From NCBI RefSeq assembly GCF_036373705.1, contig NC_089869.1, positions 11,853,676 through 11,917,675 on the forward strand: DNA of 64,000 nt, given 5' to 3'. Under the pieces are notes generated by a model that saw only the letters and a list, made by a program, of their open reading frames with translations, was not told the DNA's origin and did no database searches. This document shows positions 26,001-37,460 of the stretch, one piece after another; the first letter of the stretch is position 1, and every line of letters begins with the position of its first letter. Origin of the DNA: Amia ocellicauda. Its lineage: Eukaryota > Chordata > Actinopteri > Amiiformes > Amiidae. The position numbers were made by a program, and so were the translations under genes.

Positions 26001-29000
26001 ACTCCACGAGGTGAGATCTTGCATGGAGCCCCAGACCGAGGGAGACTGACAGTTATTTTGTGTTTTTTCCATTTGCGAATAATCGCACCAACTGTTGTCA
26101 CCTTCTCACCAAGCTGCTTGGCGATGGTCTTGTAGCCCATTCCAGCCTTGTGTAGGTCTACAATCTTGTCCCTGACATCCTTGGACAGCTCTTTGGTCTT
26201 GGCCATGGTGGAGAGTTTGGAATCTGATTGATTGATTGCTTCTGTGGACAGGTGTCTTTTATACAGGTAACGAGCTGAGATTAGGAGCACTCCCTTTAAG
26301 AGACTGCTCCTAATCTCAGCTCGTTACCTGTATAAAAGATACCTGGGAGCCAGAAATCTTGCTGATTGATAGGGGATCAAATACTTATTTCACTCATTAA
26401 CATGCAAATCAATGTATAACTTTTTTGAAATGTGTTTTTCTGGATTTTGTTGTTGTTATTCTGTCTCTCACTGTTAAAATACACCTACCATTAAAATTAG
26501 ACTGATCATTTCTTTGTCAGTGGGCAAACGTACAAAATCAGCAGGGGATCAAATACTTTTTTCCCCCACTGTATGTATCTACTTACCTGAGGACACAGAA
26601 CAGATTGATGTTGGCATTGTAAGCTGAAAAGTCGATGAAGACCGCCCTGGTGCCCCTGTCCAGCCATAAGTTGTTCTTGAGATCCAGTAGGACTTTGGTG
26701 CTGTCTTCCTTGGTCAGGTTGAGATCCTGGTAGTACCCACTGCCACTGTATGTGGCCAGCTTACCCCAGTAAGAGGATCCTTTAATTTCTTTTTCTGTGT
26801 GGTACTGCCAACTATGTGGCGATTTAAAAAAAAAAAAAAAAAGACAGATCAATATTTTTATATATTTATTGCAGCAGGGAATGAAACCACAGGTCAAAAC
26901 AGCCAATAATATCTGTAAAAAACAAAGCACTTCCACTATCAGCGAGCAATATGATTGTCCATACTCACGCCGTTCCATTAATGAGGCCAAACGCATTGAT
27001 GTCCTCCTTGGAGGCATCATAGACATCGTAACAGCCCGAGATGTCATCCCTGAAGTCCTTGTGCACCGTGCAGGAGTTGTTTCGCACCTTCAGCTGCCTC
27101 ATTCTGGGGACCCCCAGCAGCAGGTTCTCATAGTAGATGAAGGAGGGGGGGCTGTAGGTCAGAGACTGGTTGTTGTACCACTTGCTCCAGTAGAGTCCAT
27201 CCAGCAGGGGGCCTTGTGCAAACTGTGGGGAAGGAGCATAACCCTTGCAAAAGGCCTTCCACGCAACGTAAATGAAGACACATACATTGCACTATAATTG
27301 GACAAAGGAAACTGGCAAATAAAAATTCAATATAAATACAATTACAACAAGACTTCCACTGCTCTTGTATAAATAATCTTATGGAAAAGCAGTGAGTTTT
27401 CTTTCCTGTCTTTCTAACTGGTGCTCTGTGTTAAATATTTGTGAAACAACACACTGTCAATAAAGGTAAACCATGTTCCTGATTAGTTCTTATATCATGT
27501 CTAAGGGTAAGGCTATTCAAGAGATTTAAAATGATAAAGGTGTGTAATTGAAGATATTATTGTCCATGGGCCAGCAGGTTTTTTTTTTGTTTATTTGTGT
27601 ATTTGATTTGGCTAATGTGCATATTCTATTATTTTTTTCATTATACTGTTTTAAGTTTGAGATTCATTAGGTCAATTTTTATTCACTTTAATTTGTCATC
27701 TTAATTATATATTTTTCTTTTGCAAAAATTCACAGATTCACAGACAGGCCTGTTTTGTTTTAGATTTTTTTTTTCCTTCCCTAAAATGCTCATACATCCA
27801 TGAAAACCCACAAAACTTGCAAGTGTTGTAGAAACCACTTATACCTACAAATGCAGTTAAAACTACATCATGTGCTGGTCACATGATGCTGCCGGCATAT
27901 GCCACTTCATACTCATGCATAACTTACAGTGAGGGAAAAAAGTATTTGATCCCCTGCTGATTTTGTACGTTTGCCCACTGACAAAGAAATGATCAGTCTA
28001 TCATTTTAATGGTAGGTGTATTTTAACAGTGAGAGACAGAATAACAGCAAAAAAATCCAGAAAAACTCATTTCAAAAAAGTTATACATTGATTTGCATGT
28101 TAATGAGGGAAATAAGTATTTGATCCCCTATCAATCAGCAAGATTTCTGGCTCCCAGGTGTCTTTTATACAGGTAACGAGCTGAGATTAGGAGCACTCTC
28201 TTAAAGGGAGTGCTCCTAATCTCAGCTCGTTACCTGTATAAAAGACACCTGTCCACAGAAGGAATCAAACAATCAGATTCCAAACTCTCCAACATGGCCA
28301 AGACCAAAGATCTGTCCAATGATGTCAGGGACAAGATTGTAGACCTACACAAGGCTGGAATGGGCTACAAGACCATCGCCAAGCAGCTTGGTGAGAAGGT
28401 GACAACAGTTGGTGCGGTTATTCGCAAATGGAAGAAACACAAAATAACGGTCAGTCTCCCTCGGTCTGGGGCTCCATGCAAGATCTCACCTGGTGGAGTT
28501 TCAGTGATCATGAGAACGGTGAGGAATCAGCCCAGAACTACACGGGAGGATCTTGTTAATGATCTCAATGCAGCTGGGACCATAGTCACCAAGAAAACAA
28601 TTGGTAACACACTACGCCGTGAAGGACTGAAATCCTGCAGCGACCCCAAGGTCCCCCTGCTCAAGAAAGCACATGTACAGGCCCGTCTGAAGTTTGCCAA
28701 TGAACATCTGAATGATTCAGAGGAGAACTGGGTGAAAGTGTTGTGGTCAGATGAGACCAAAATCGAGCTCTTTGGCATCAACTCAACTCGCCGTGTTTGG
28801 AGGAGGAGGAATGACCCCAAGAACACCATCCCCACCGTCAAACATGGAGGTGGAAACATTATGCTCTGGGGGTGTTTTTCTGCTAAGGGGACAGGACAAC
28901 TGCACCGCATCAAAGGGATGATGGATGGGGCCATGTACTGTCAAATCTTGGGTGAGAACCTCCTTCCCTCAGCCAGTGCATTGAAAATGGGTCGTGGATG

Positions 29001-32000
29001 GGTATTCCAGCATGACAATGACCCAAAACACACAGCCAAGGCAACAAAGGAGTGGCTCAAGAAGAAGCACATTAAGGTCCTGGAGTGGCCTAGCCAGTCT
29101 CCAGACCTTAATCCCATAGAAAATCTGTGGAGGGAGCTGAAGGTTCGAGTTGCCAAACGTCAGCCTCGAAACCTTAATGACTTGGAGAGGATCTGCAAAG
29201 AGGAGTGGGACAAAATCCCTCCTGAGATGTGTGCAAACCTGGTGGCCAACTACAAGAATTGTCTGACCTCTGTGATTGCCAACAAGGGTTTTGCCACCAA
29301 GTACTAAGTCGAAGGGCTCAAATACTTATTTCCCTCATTAACATGCAAATCAATTTATAACTTTTTTGAAATGCGTTTTTCTGGATTTTTTTGTTGTTAT
29401 TCTGTCTCTCACTGTTAAAATATACCTACCATTAAAATTATAGACTGATCATTTCTTTGTCAGTGGGCAAACGTACAAAATCAGCAGGGGATCAAATACT
29501 TTTTTCCCCCACTGTATGTCCCACTATTAGGCTGTGTGCTTAAACATGGCCGCCACAATGACTGTGAATGTACACTCACCTAAAGGATTATTAGGAACAC
29601 CATACTAATACTGTGTTTGACCCCCTTTCGCCTTCAGAACTGCCTTAATTCTATGTGGCATTGATTCAACAAGGTGCTGAAAGCATTCTTTAGAAATGTT
29701 GGCCCATATTGATAGGATAGCATCTTGCAGTTGATGGAGATTTGTGGGATGCACATCCAGGGCACGAAGCTCCCGTTCCACCACATCCCAAATATGCTCT
29801 ATTGGGTTGAGATCTGGTGACTGTGGGGGCCAGTTTAGTACAGAGAACTCATTGTCATGTTCAAGAATCCAATTTGAAATGATTCGACCTTTGTGACATG
29901 GTGCATTATCCTGCTGGAAGTAGCCATCAGAGGATGGGTACATGGTGGTCATAAAGGGATGGACATGGTCAGAAACAATGCTCAGGTAGGCCGTGGCATT
30001 TAAACGATGCCCAATTGGCACTAAGGGGCCTAAAGTGTGCCAAGAAAACATCCCCCACACCATTACACCACCACCACCAGCCTGCACAGTGGTAACAAGG
30101 CAACAAGGCATGATGGATCCATGTTCTCATTCTGTTTACGCCAAATTCTGACTCTACCATCTGAATGTCTCAACAGAAATCGAGACTCATCAGACCAGGC
30201 AACATTTTTCCAGTCTTCAACTGTCCAATTTTGGTGAGCTTGTGGAAATTGTAGCCTCTTTTTCCTATTTGTAGTAGAGATGAGTGGTACCCGGTGGGCT
30301 CTTCTGCTGTTGTAGCCCATCCGCCTCAAGGTTGTATGTGTTGTGGCTTCACAAATGCTTTGCTGCATACCTCGGTTGTAACGAGTGGTTATTTCAGTCA
30401 AAGTTGCTCTTCTATCAGCTTGAATCAGTCGGCCCATTCTCCTCTGACCTCTAGCATCAACAAGGCATTTTCGCCCACAGGACTGCCGCATACTGGATGT
30501 TTTTCCCTTTTCACACCATTCTTTGTAAACCCTAGAAATGGTTGTGCGTGAAAATCCCAGTAACTGAGCAGATTGTGAAATACTCAGACCGGCCCGTCTG
30601 GCACCAACAACCATGCCACGCTCAAAATTGCTTAAATCACCTTTCTTTCCCATTCAGACATTCAGTTTGGAGTTCAGGAGATTGTCTTGACCAGGACCAC
30701 ACCCCTAAATGCATTGAAGCAACTGCCATGTGATTGGTTGGTTAGATAATTGCATGAATGAGAAATTGAACAGGTGTTCCTAATAATCCTTTAGGTGAGT
30801 GTATGTTAAAGGTGCGTATTTTCAGATGTGTGAAATTTGACCCCAGAAAAAACCCATAAACTGTTTTTCAAAAACTCACCAAACTTGGTACAATAATAAA
30901 TGACAATATTATGCTTGATTGTGGTGATTTTCATAACCATTGGTTTTGCGGCATGTTGGCAACTTTGCTTAAGGCGATGGCACATGAATATCTACAGAAC
31001 CGTTAAGCCTGTGGTGCTTCGATTTTCAGTGAGTAACAATAGTACAAAGATCTGTCAATATTGATAAAATCTAGTTGATGGGACACAAAACACGGCTGCT
31101 GTAATACAACCAAAATAACAGCATTTAATTTGAGTCCCATGCTGACATATCATATTTATACCTTTACCTCCATCATGTGGACAAACCTGGAAATTGCATT
31201 GAGACATTGTAATGACCCCTAAACGCTCATACATAAGTGTTGTAGAAACCACTTACAGCTACAAATGGTGAGAAATTTACACATGCTGGTCACATGGTGC
31301 TGCCACCATCTTGTGTTTAGCGGCGACATTGTGAAATGCTACAAAAATCTTCTCCAAAACCAACTGACACATGCATATGCCACTCATGCATATCTTATGC
31401 CCCTCTATTACATGTGTTCATCAGCAAAATATCTGTAAATAATTTGCAGAAATCTCTAAATGATTCACAGATATCTGCAAATCATGCAGAGATGTATTTA
31501 AAAAGCACAATAATTAAATATCTTTAAATGGTTTAAAGATATCTGAAATTCAATTTAAGATATCTTGAAATAATTTAAAGATATCTCTAAATCATTTGCG
31601 GATATTTTTAAATGATTTAGATCTGCAAATCATGTAGCAATATCTGCAAATAATTTAAAGATATCTGCAAATGATGATGTTTATTTTGAGATCTCTAAAT
31701 CATTCAGAGATCTGCAAATTACTTCCTGTATGTAGTCCAATATTATCACATTATCACTTATGTAACTGAATGAGGAATTAGCAAGTGATACTCTCAGCCA
31801 ACATCCAGGAAGACATTTAAAGATATCTCAAGAAGATATAGTGATATCTCTTAATGAACACTAAGTAATTGGCAGATATCTTCAAATATTTCAAGATATC
31901 TTCAAATAATTCCAGATATCTTTAAATAATTTAGAGATATGTGCAAATCATTTAGAGAGATCTTGAAATGCATTTTGAGATATCTCTAAATGATAATTTG

Positions 32001-35000
32001 GCTTGCCATACTAAATGTACTTTTAAATAAGAATAAATTAATTAAAGATATCTCTAAATGATAATTTGGCTTGCCATACTAAATGTACTTTTAAATAAGA
32101 ATAAATTAATTAAAGATATCTCTAAATGATAATTTGGCTTGCCATACTCCCTGTTAATGACTGTTCCTTTTAAACTCTGCTTCCATGGTGACAGAAATAT
32201 CAAACTGCTGTGGTTTGGACCCAGTCCATTCATTTAAAAAAGACTAAATGAGGCAATACATGATGAGGCTTTGTCTATGTCAGGAAAGCAAAGCATTTGT
32301 TTATCTATCTTCTCTGAAATTTGATCTCACTTTTTGTCTTTTGCACGAAATAAACTGAATCCCTTAATGGGATGCAGTTTACTCTGTTATACAGAGGTTA
32401 TCCTGGTGTACATTTTCCATGATCAAATGTGCAGCTGAAAATATTTGTGCAGATTTAAAATAATAATAAAAAAATATATAAAGTAAATTAAATTATTCAT
32501 AGTGAAAGATGCACCTAGTTGAATGTTATGAAACAATTATTTCTGGGAACTTAACAGCTCTATTTCTGGGAATAACAGCTCTTTTCTGGTTTAGGAGCTA
32601 TTTGTTGTAGTATAGTTTACTCTCACTCTAAATCAAATCTGTTTATAAAACTAACCTGGATAATGTTATACTGGGCCTAGTTCCCCTTGAATACTTACAG
32701 ACCAGAAGTCTGCCATGCTCCCAATGGACTGAAAGGTGACTCCATCAATACTGGGGGTGTTCACAAACAGGTCAGTCATCGCCTTGGTGTAGTAGTAGGC
32801 ATTGGAGCTGGTCATCCCAAAGGTCACTGAAAGTCCAAATGTGTAGTTAAGTCAGGAGCAGGTATAATGCTCTTTTACAAATGAGGTCAAATTAAAGAAT
32901 GATTGTATCATCTTTAAATCGATAACTGAAATTACATTTATCATAGTAATAAATAATAATGCAATGAACAGTAATAATAGAATGTGTTTACTAAATTAAA
33001 GGGCTTGAAGAAATGTCAGTTTCTGAAGGGATATCAATCTTTTCTTCCCTCAACATCCTGCAGCTTTCACATCATCCGGGATTGGATATCAGCTTTATTC
33101 AGCTCCACCAGGGTATTCTCTTCTGAAAACAAATATATAACCAGCACCATTCAAGCACTGACATTATTGGCCTGTGTCTTTCATTGACAGAAGCAAAAGA
33201 GCCGATTATTTTTGACTAATGCTTGGGCAACCAACGCACAGCTCTACGCAAATGGCTTTGTCAAACAATTTAAAGTGGCTCTAAATCCACGCTGCATGAA
33301 TAGAGACAGCAATCTGAGCCTGCTGTGGTCTTATCAGCAGAGTGCACCAGTGCACTGAGTCACGTTCATTGTGTTGCAGTTCGGTCGCTGCGTGCTCTTC
33401 TGCACAATGCTCTCCTCAGGTCAAGGTTGTCATGGGGAGGGGTGTGTGTGTGTGGGAAGGTGTGTGGGGGGGTGTAATTAAAAGAACTACATTTACAAAC
33501 ACGTTTTTAAAATATGACATGAACGAGAACAAAAAGCTAGCTGCTGCAGACAGAGAGAGAGAGCTCACATTTAATGTTTTGGCCATCATAGCATGTATAA
33601 CACAGATGGCCACCACACAGATCTAGTATCTGCTGAGAGAATCAAACTCATGTCATACCTGATTGGACAAGAACACTTGCTGAGATATTTGCAGAGCTCC
33701 ATTGGTCATTGAGTTAATACATGGATCTCAGCATGCATTGTAAAAAAACAGGTCAAATATTAGAAGAAAATTATATCCTTCAACAGATACATGGATGTGT
33801 CCAGTAGAAAACGTTTGCTTGTTTGCACAACAAAGACATACTCACAAAAGCACATATCGACAAGGAATACGATGTACACTATCAGCTCTCTCAGAGTGGT
33901 CCTGACGTATAGCTCCCGATTCTCTGAAGTGTTCTCTGTCAAAGTTGTGCCCCACAGTCCTGACCAAAGAAAAATAATGATTGATTTTATAGGAGCAAAT
34001 ACAGGTGTTAATGGTGTTTAACATTGGTAAATAAAAAGCAGAGATACTATCCCATTAATGCCACAAAATCCATCTGACTGAACACTTAATAATATGATGG
34101 AATTGAAGCTCATCAAATGAAGGATCTAAAGTGCAATTTCGTATTTTATATTCTTTGTTAATGAGCTGAGCCTGTCTTTTGTTTATTTCCTTGAAAATAA
34201 ATCAGATATTTTAGTTGTTCTTTATATTCAGTGTTTTATAGGACACTAAAATCTATATTATATGACTTTCTTAAAATGACATCAAATAGCATTTGAAAAA
34301 AGTGAAAATGAACACAATATCAAATAAATGACAAGTGTATGACATTCAGATGTAGTGTCAAAAGTTTTTACTTTATGTTCTCCATTTCCAGATGGACAAG
34401 TCATGGTTATATATCTAGCTCTTTAATAATAAGCTTGATCTTTCTTGCAATCTGTAGTCTAAAACCCTGTATTAGAAAGGAGAAAGGAGATTGTTACCTT
34501 TCATTATACTTAGGATTTTACTTTACATATAGGATGTTGGCCTGTTCAGAGATTACAATGACAGAGATGTCAACCCCCCCGGGGCATCCTTAGCTCCTAT
34601 CTGTTACATAATGAATAGCAAATTAATGGTTCTCCATTAATATACTCAGTTCTAGACTTAACACATGCACTTTTATATCTGCAAAGTGGAAGTACTGCAG
34701 ACGACAAATCAAATCTTTGAGTGTTTCTCTTACCACGTATTCCTTTGGTGAAGAAGAAACAACATCCTCCAGACTTCTTTTTTTTTCCAGAATGCTCCTT
34801 ACCCATGATATCTTTACTGTAAGAGGAAGGGAAACCCAGCGTGCCAATTTTTTCATAGGGATTTTCCTGGATGGGTTTAGGATTGTAGATGGTGTTGATA
34901 TTCATCGGGGACATTGGAGGAGATGGGCTGAAAGCGGGATTGACCCAGGCAGTTTTGCCCATGCTGTCCAGCTCTCGTTCTTCTAGAGCACTGAAGTGGC

Positions 35001-35034
35001 TGTCCGCTCTGTTGTTCTGCTTTGAAGGATACAT
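20043..35034 (-). CDS. pkd2l1: polycystin-2-like 1 (PKD2L1/TRPP3) cation channel, complete
   Basis: Ca2+-permeable TRPP channel of the cell and ciliary membrane; the family marks cerebrospinal-fluid-contacting neurons. Coding exons: 34734-35034, 33846-33959, 32699-32826, 26969-27222, 26587-26811, 24541-24769, 23704-23874, 23207-23388, 22285-22405, 22094-22192, 21770-21891, 21501-21618, 21133-21269, 20638-20785, 20043-20261. Frames join throughout: 2568 nt, 855 residues (human 805). Seen: N-terminal WVNPAFS and [32 protein letters not shown] before the first membrane segment; extracellular polycystin domain in exons 3-5; TM2-TM5 in exons 6-8 ([20 protein letters not shown]); pore helix/filter with [17 protein letters not shown] in exon 9; one EF-hand ([13 protein letters not shown]) in exon 12; C-terminal coiled coil ([14 protein letters not shown]) in exon 14. 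The pattern matches PKD2L1 more closely than PKD2. The start is the first in-frame ATG. The 5.5-kb intron 27223-32698 is full of transposons. Confidence 0.95.
24998..26573 (-). mobile_element. Tc1 (DD34E) element, copy 1, inside a pkd2l1 intron
   Basis: The inverted ends contain AAGTATTTGATCCCCTGCTG and TTTTGTACGTTTGCCCACTG, and TA flanks both sides. The transposase is on the minus strand, the same as pkd2l1. The right end stops 13 bp from the pkd2l1 exon 26587-26811 splice donor. A near-perfect palindrome lies at 26249-26345, just upstream of the transposase start. Confidence 0.93.
25206..26206 (-). pseudogene. Tc1 transposase, broken
   Basis: Starts [18 protein letters not shown] with an N-terminal helix-turn-helix and reaches HLNDSEE. 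Compared with copy 2, 13 bp encoding most of the following NWVKV are deleted, which shifts the frame just before the first catalytic block ([12 protein letters not shown]). A stop codon (TAA) follows MDGAMYH near 25570. The last 119 codons, including QHDNDPKHT and [11 protein letters not shown], remain open. The copy is not functional. Confidence 0.9.
28155..28251. repeat. perfect 44-bp-arm palindrome in the Tc1 leader
   Basis: The left arm 28155-28198 and right arm 28208-28251 are exact reverse complements around a 9-bp loop. Each arm contains TTTTATACAGGTAACGAG, so a TATAAAAG box points outward on both strands. A near-identical palindrome with one arm mismatch is in copy 1 at 26249-26345. 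Confidence 0.9.
28294..29307 (+). CDS. Tc1 transposase, intact
   Basis: 337 residues, close to the usual 340 or so for Tc1. It cuts and pastes the element at TA sites. N-terminal paired-type helix-turn-helix ([20 protein letters not shown]), a second DNA-binding half with the GRPR-like [11 protein letters not shown], then the catalytic triad: D in [10 protein letters not shown] in [11 protein letters not shown] in [11 protein letters not shown], with 34 residues between the last two (DD34E). The start is the ATG before AKTKDLSND; an open frame upstream runs through the palindrome and is unlikely to be translated. No disabling change is visible. Confidence 0.93.
   Translation: MAKTKDLSNDVRDKIVDLHKAGMGYKTIAKQLGEKVTTVGAVIRKWKKHKITVSLPRSGAPCKISPGGVSVIMRTVRNQPRTTREDLVNDLNAAGTIVTKKTIGNTLRREGLKSCSDPKVPLLKKAHVQARLKFANEHLNDSEENWVKVLWSDETKIELFGINSTRRVWRRRNDPKNTIPTVKHGGGNIMLWGCFSAKGTGQLHRIKGMMDGAMYCQILGENLLPSASALKMGRGWVFQHDNDPKHTAKATKEWLKKKHIKVLEWPSQSPDLNPIENLWRELKVRVAKRQPRNLNDLERICKEEWDKIPPEMCANLVANYKNCLTSVIANKGFATKY
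29571..30803 (-). mobile_element. DD36E Tc1/mariner (Incomer-like) element, copy 1
   Basis: Ends ACACTCACCTAAAGGATTAT and its inverse, with TA on both edges, 1.23 kb. It lies in the 5.5-kb pkd2l1 intron, 54 bp beyond Tc1 copy 2. The family with 36 residues between the second D and the E corresponds to the DD36E group described as Incomer. Confidence 0.9.
29605..30653 (-). pseudogene. DD36E transposase with one frameshift
   Basis: Starts [20 protein letters not shown] and reads through the helix-turn-helix and the first catalytic block ([11 protein letters not shown]). At PSCLV an 8-bp tandem duplication (GCCTTGTT, near 30100) shifts the frame. The remainder ([36 protein letters not shown]) is open in the next frame. 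Otherwise it is nearly identical to the second copy. Confidence 0.9.
31390..32150. mobile_element. GATATC-rich self-complementary repeat element
   Basis: Dozens of AAAGATATCTCTAAATGAT / CAAATCATTTAGAGATATC-like words alternate in both orientations, so the stretch can fold back on itself. The right end TCTAAATGATAATTTGGCTT followed by GCCATA matches both ends of the smaller element at 50053-50427, so they belong to one family. No ORF. Confidence 0.55.
31979..32147. repeat. 68-bp tandem repeat, about 2.5 copies
   Basis: The terminus of the GATATC-rich element is repeated with an exact 68-bp period: the phrase ATAATTTGGCTTGCCATACT occurs at 31993 and 32061, and its first 18 bases recur at 32129. 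No substitutions are seen between copies, which suggests recent expansion. Confidence 0.9.
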
Positions 35035-35688
35035 TTTTGAAGTAAAGTAAAGTAAAGGCGAATTGTGAAGAAGATGATTTTCCAATGTAGAGTAATATCT
35101 ATGCGGTCACCACTTGTAGGGCCCTAATTCAAATATGAGGTGAACACAAACCACCTAGCAAAGCAGATTGTTTTCGCCACAGTCCAGTTTCAGTTGTTTT
35201 TTAGTGTGATCAGCAACAGGTCAGTCAGGCAGTGAAAGTTTTTCTTTCTGCCTTTTTTTGTGGGCTGTCTTTATAGAGGCTGTGTGACATCAGGAGTGTG
35301 CTAGGGAGGTGCTACTCTTTGTGAAGAGCACCATAAATCTTTTCCCTGTCAGAGCTTCCTGGACTGACCGCTCACAATGTTCACAAGTGCCTCTACTTTC
35401 ACTCACTTGTAATGTTCTTATTTCTTCATCAGTGCAGCCTTGCTCCTAAACCAAAATCTGATTACCATTTATTTTGTTTGTAAATTCAGTGTATTTTAAG
35501 TGCGTTGGTGCTTTATTTGAAAAAGTGTCAACAACTAATATATTAACTATTATGTGTACATTATTTTACTCTGGTAGTGTCTAAAACTGTTTGACACAGT
35601 TGGATTTTACAAGGACTTTACAACATTTCTTCAAAATATCTTGAAAGAAATCACACTGAGCCTCCTAATTTTTATGGGAAACAAAGGT

Positions 35689-35702
<14 letters not shown>

Positions 35703-35755
<53 letters not shown>

Positions 35756-35766
35756 TATATATATAG
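35703..35766. repeat. (AT)n microsatellite
   Basis: About 27 AT dinucleotides, then TAGATATATATAGATAT. It lies upstream of pkd2l1. Confidence 0.95.
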
Positions 35767-36092
35767 ATATCATGTTTGGAATAAACAGTTTTTTTTCTAA
35801 ATCAGCATTTTATGACAATTTATCAAGGGTATGAGTATCATGACCCCCTCTCCGCTCCCTGTGCCTTTTCAACCCTCGCTCCCAAAGCGCCGGAACGATC
35901 TTCCCGCTGAGGTCAGGGCCTTCTTGTGATTACTCAAAACACATCTGTTCAGACTGTACCTGTAATACAGCAGCCTCTTCTACTGTAATTGTTCAGCACT
36001 ATTGTTATTATGCACTTACTTATGTATTGTTGAAACCTCTATAATTTTATTGCAGCTTCTCCTAGCCCCCCCCCCCCTTTAGCACACAACTG

Positions 36093-37318
36093 TACACTCA
36101 CCTAAAGGATTATTAAGAACACCTGTTCAATTTCTCATTAATGCAATTATCTAACCAACCAATCACATGGCAGTTGCTTCAATGCATTTAGGGGTGTGGT
36201 CCTGGTCAAGACAATCTCCTGAACTCCAAACTGAATGTCTGAATGGGAAAGAAAGGTGATTTAAGCAATTTTGAGCGTGGCATGGTTGTTGGTGCCAGAC
36301 GGGCCGGTCTGAGTATTTCACAATCTGCTCAGTTACTGGGATTTTCACGCACAACCAATTTCTAGGGTTTACAAAGAATGGTGTGAAAAGGGAAAAACAT
36401 CCAGTATGCGGCAGTCCTGTGGGCGAAAATGCCTTGTTGATGCTAGAGGTCAGAGGAGAATGGGCCGACTGATTCAAGCTGATAGAAGAGCAACTTTGAC
36501 TGAAATAACCACTCGTTACAACCGAGGTATGCAGCAAAGCATTTGTGAAGCCACAACACGTACAACCTTGAGGCGGATGGGCTACAACAGCAGAAGACCC
36601 CACCGGGTACCACTCATCTCCACTACAAATAGGAAAAAGAGGCTACAATTTGCACAAGCTCACCAAAATTGGACAGTTGAAGACTGGAAAAATGTTGCCT
36701 GGTCTGATGAGTCTGGATTTCTGTTGAGACATTCAGATGGTAGAGTCAGAATTTGGCGTAAACAGAATGAGAACATGGATCCATCATGCCTTGTTACCAC
36801 TGTGCAGGCTGGTGGTGGTGGTGTAATGGTGTGGGGGATGTTTTCTTGGCACACTTTAGGCCCCTTAGTGCCAATTGGGCATCGTTTAAATGCCACGGCC
36901 TACCTGAGCATTGTTTCTGACCATGTCCATCCCTTTATGACCACCATGTACCCATCCTCTGATGGCTACTTCCAGCAGGATAATGCACCATGTCACAAAG
37001 GTCGAATAATTTCAAATTGGTTTCTTGAACATGACAATGAGTTCACTGTACTAAACTGGCCCCCACAGTCACCAGATCTCAACCCAATAGAGCATCTTTG
37101 GGATGTGGTGGAACGGGAGTTTCGTGCCCTGGATGTGCATCCCACAAATCTCCATCAACTGCAAGATGCTATCCTATCAATATGGGCCAACATTTCTAAA
37201 GAATGCTTTCAGCACCTTGTTGAATCAATGCCATGTAGAATTAAGGCAGTTCTGAAGGCGAAAGGGGGTCAAACACAGTATTAGTATGGTGTTCCTAATA
37301 ATCCTTTAGGTGAGTGTA
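36093..37318 (+). mobile_element. DD36E Tc1/mariner (Incomer-like) element, copy 2
   Basis: Same ends as copy 1 and TA at both edges; opposite orientation to copy 1. It inserted into an L2 3' end, so it is younger than that LINE copy. Confidence 0.92.
36243..37284 (+). pseudogene. DD36E transposase with one frameshift
   Basis: Starts [19 protein letters not shown] single extra A near 36357 (ACCAATTTC for ACCATTTC) brings an early stop in the helix-turn-helix region. From 36406 an uninterrupted 292-codon frame carries the whole DDE domain: [19 protein letters not shown] and [12 protein letters not shown], with 36 residues between the second D and the E. One base separates it from an open frame. 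It is independent of the lesion in copy 1. Confidence 0.92.
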
Positions 37319-37460
37319 TGCTGTATTAAACTTGGATGTATGCTTAGTGTATTTTGTATTGATTATACCACTGCACTTTAGTAATGTTTATTGTGTAAAC
37401 TGTAAATTGCCTTGGATAAAGGCGTCTGCTAATAAATACATAATAATAATGTCAAATGTC

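Larger units (their letters stand above)
27925..29516 (+). mobile_element. Tc1 (DD34E) element, copy 2, full length
   Basis: Complete element with the same ends as copy 1 and TA on both outer edges, about 1.59 kb. It carries an intact transposase gene and a 44-bp-arm palindrome at 28155-28251. It lies in the 5.5-kb pkd2l1 intron, in the opposite orientation to pkd2l1. The close match to copy 1 points to recent activity. Confidence 0.95.
27780..31350. repeat. old dispersed repeat split by two Tc1-type insertions
   Basis: GTGTTGTAGAAACCACTTA...CTACAAATG...CTGGTCACATG(A/G)TGCTGCC occurs at about 27825-27895 and again at 31228-31300. Pieces between (29517-29570 and 30804-31220) look like the same low-copy repeat, split by a Tc1 (27925-29516) and a DD36E element (29571-30803). 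The family is unknown to me. Confidence 0.4.
35840..37445 (+). mobile_element. LINE L2-type 3' end, split by a DD36E insertion
   Basis: The left part 35840-36092 encodes a decayed reverse-transcriptase tail: CTCCCAAAGCGCCGGAACGA and ACATCTGTTCAGACTGTACC match the common end of fish L2 ORF2. The right part 37319-37445 has the L2 3' tail CTTGGATAAAGGCGTCTGCT followed by AATAAATA. The DD36E element 36093-37318 sits between them. Only the 3' end is present, as usual for LINEs. Confidence 0.7.

Noticed and set aside
20043-35034. Assignment to pkd2 instead of pkd2l1
   Set aside because: [19 protein letters not shown], the WVNPAFS motif and the short C-terminus match PKD2L1; PKD2 has a longer N-terminus and a different tail.
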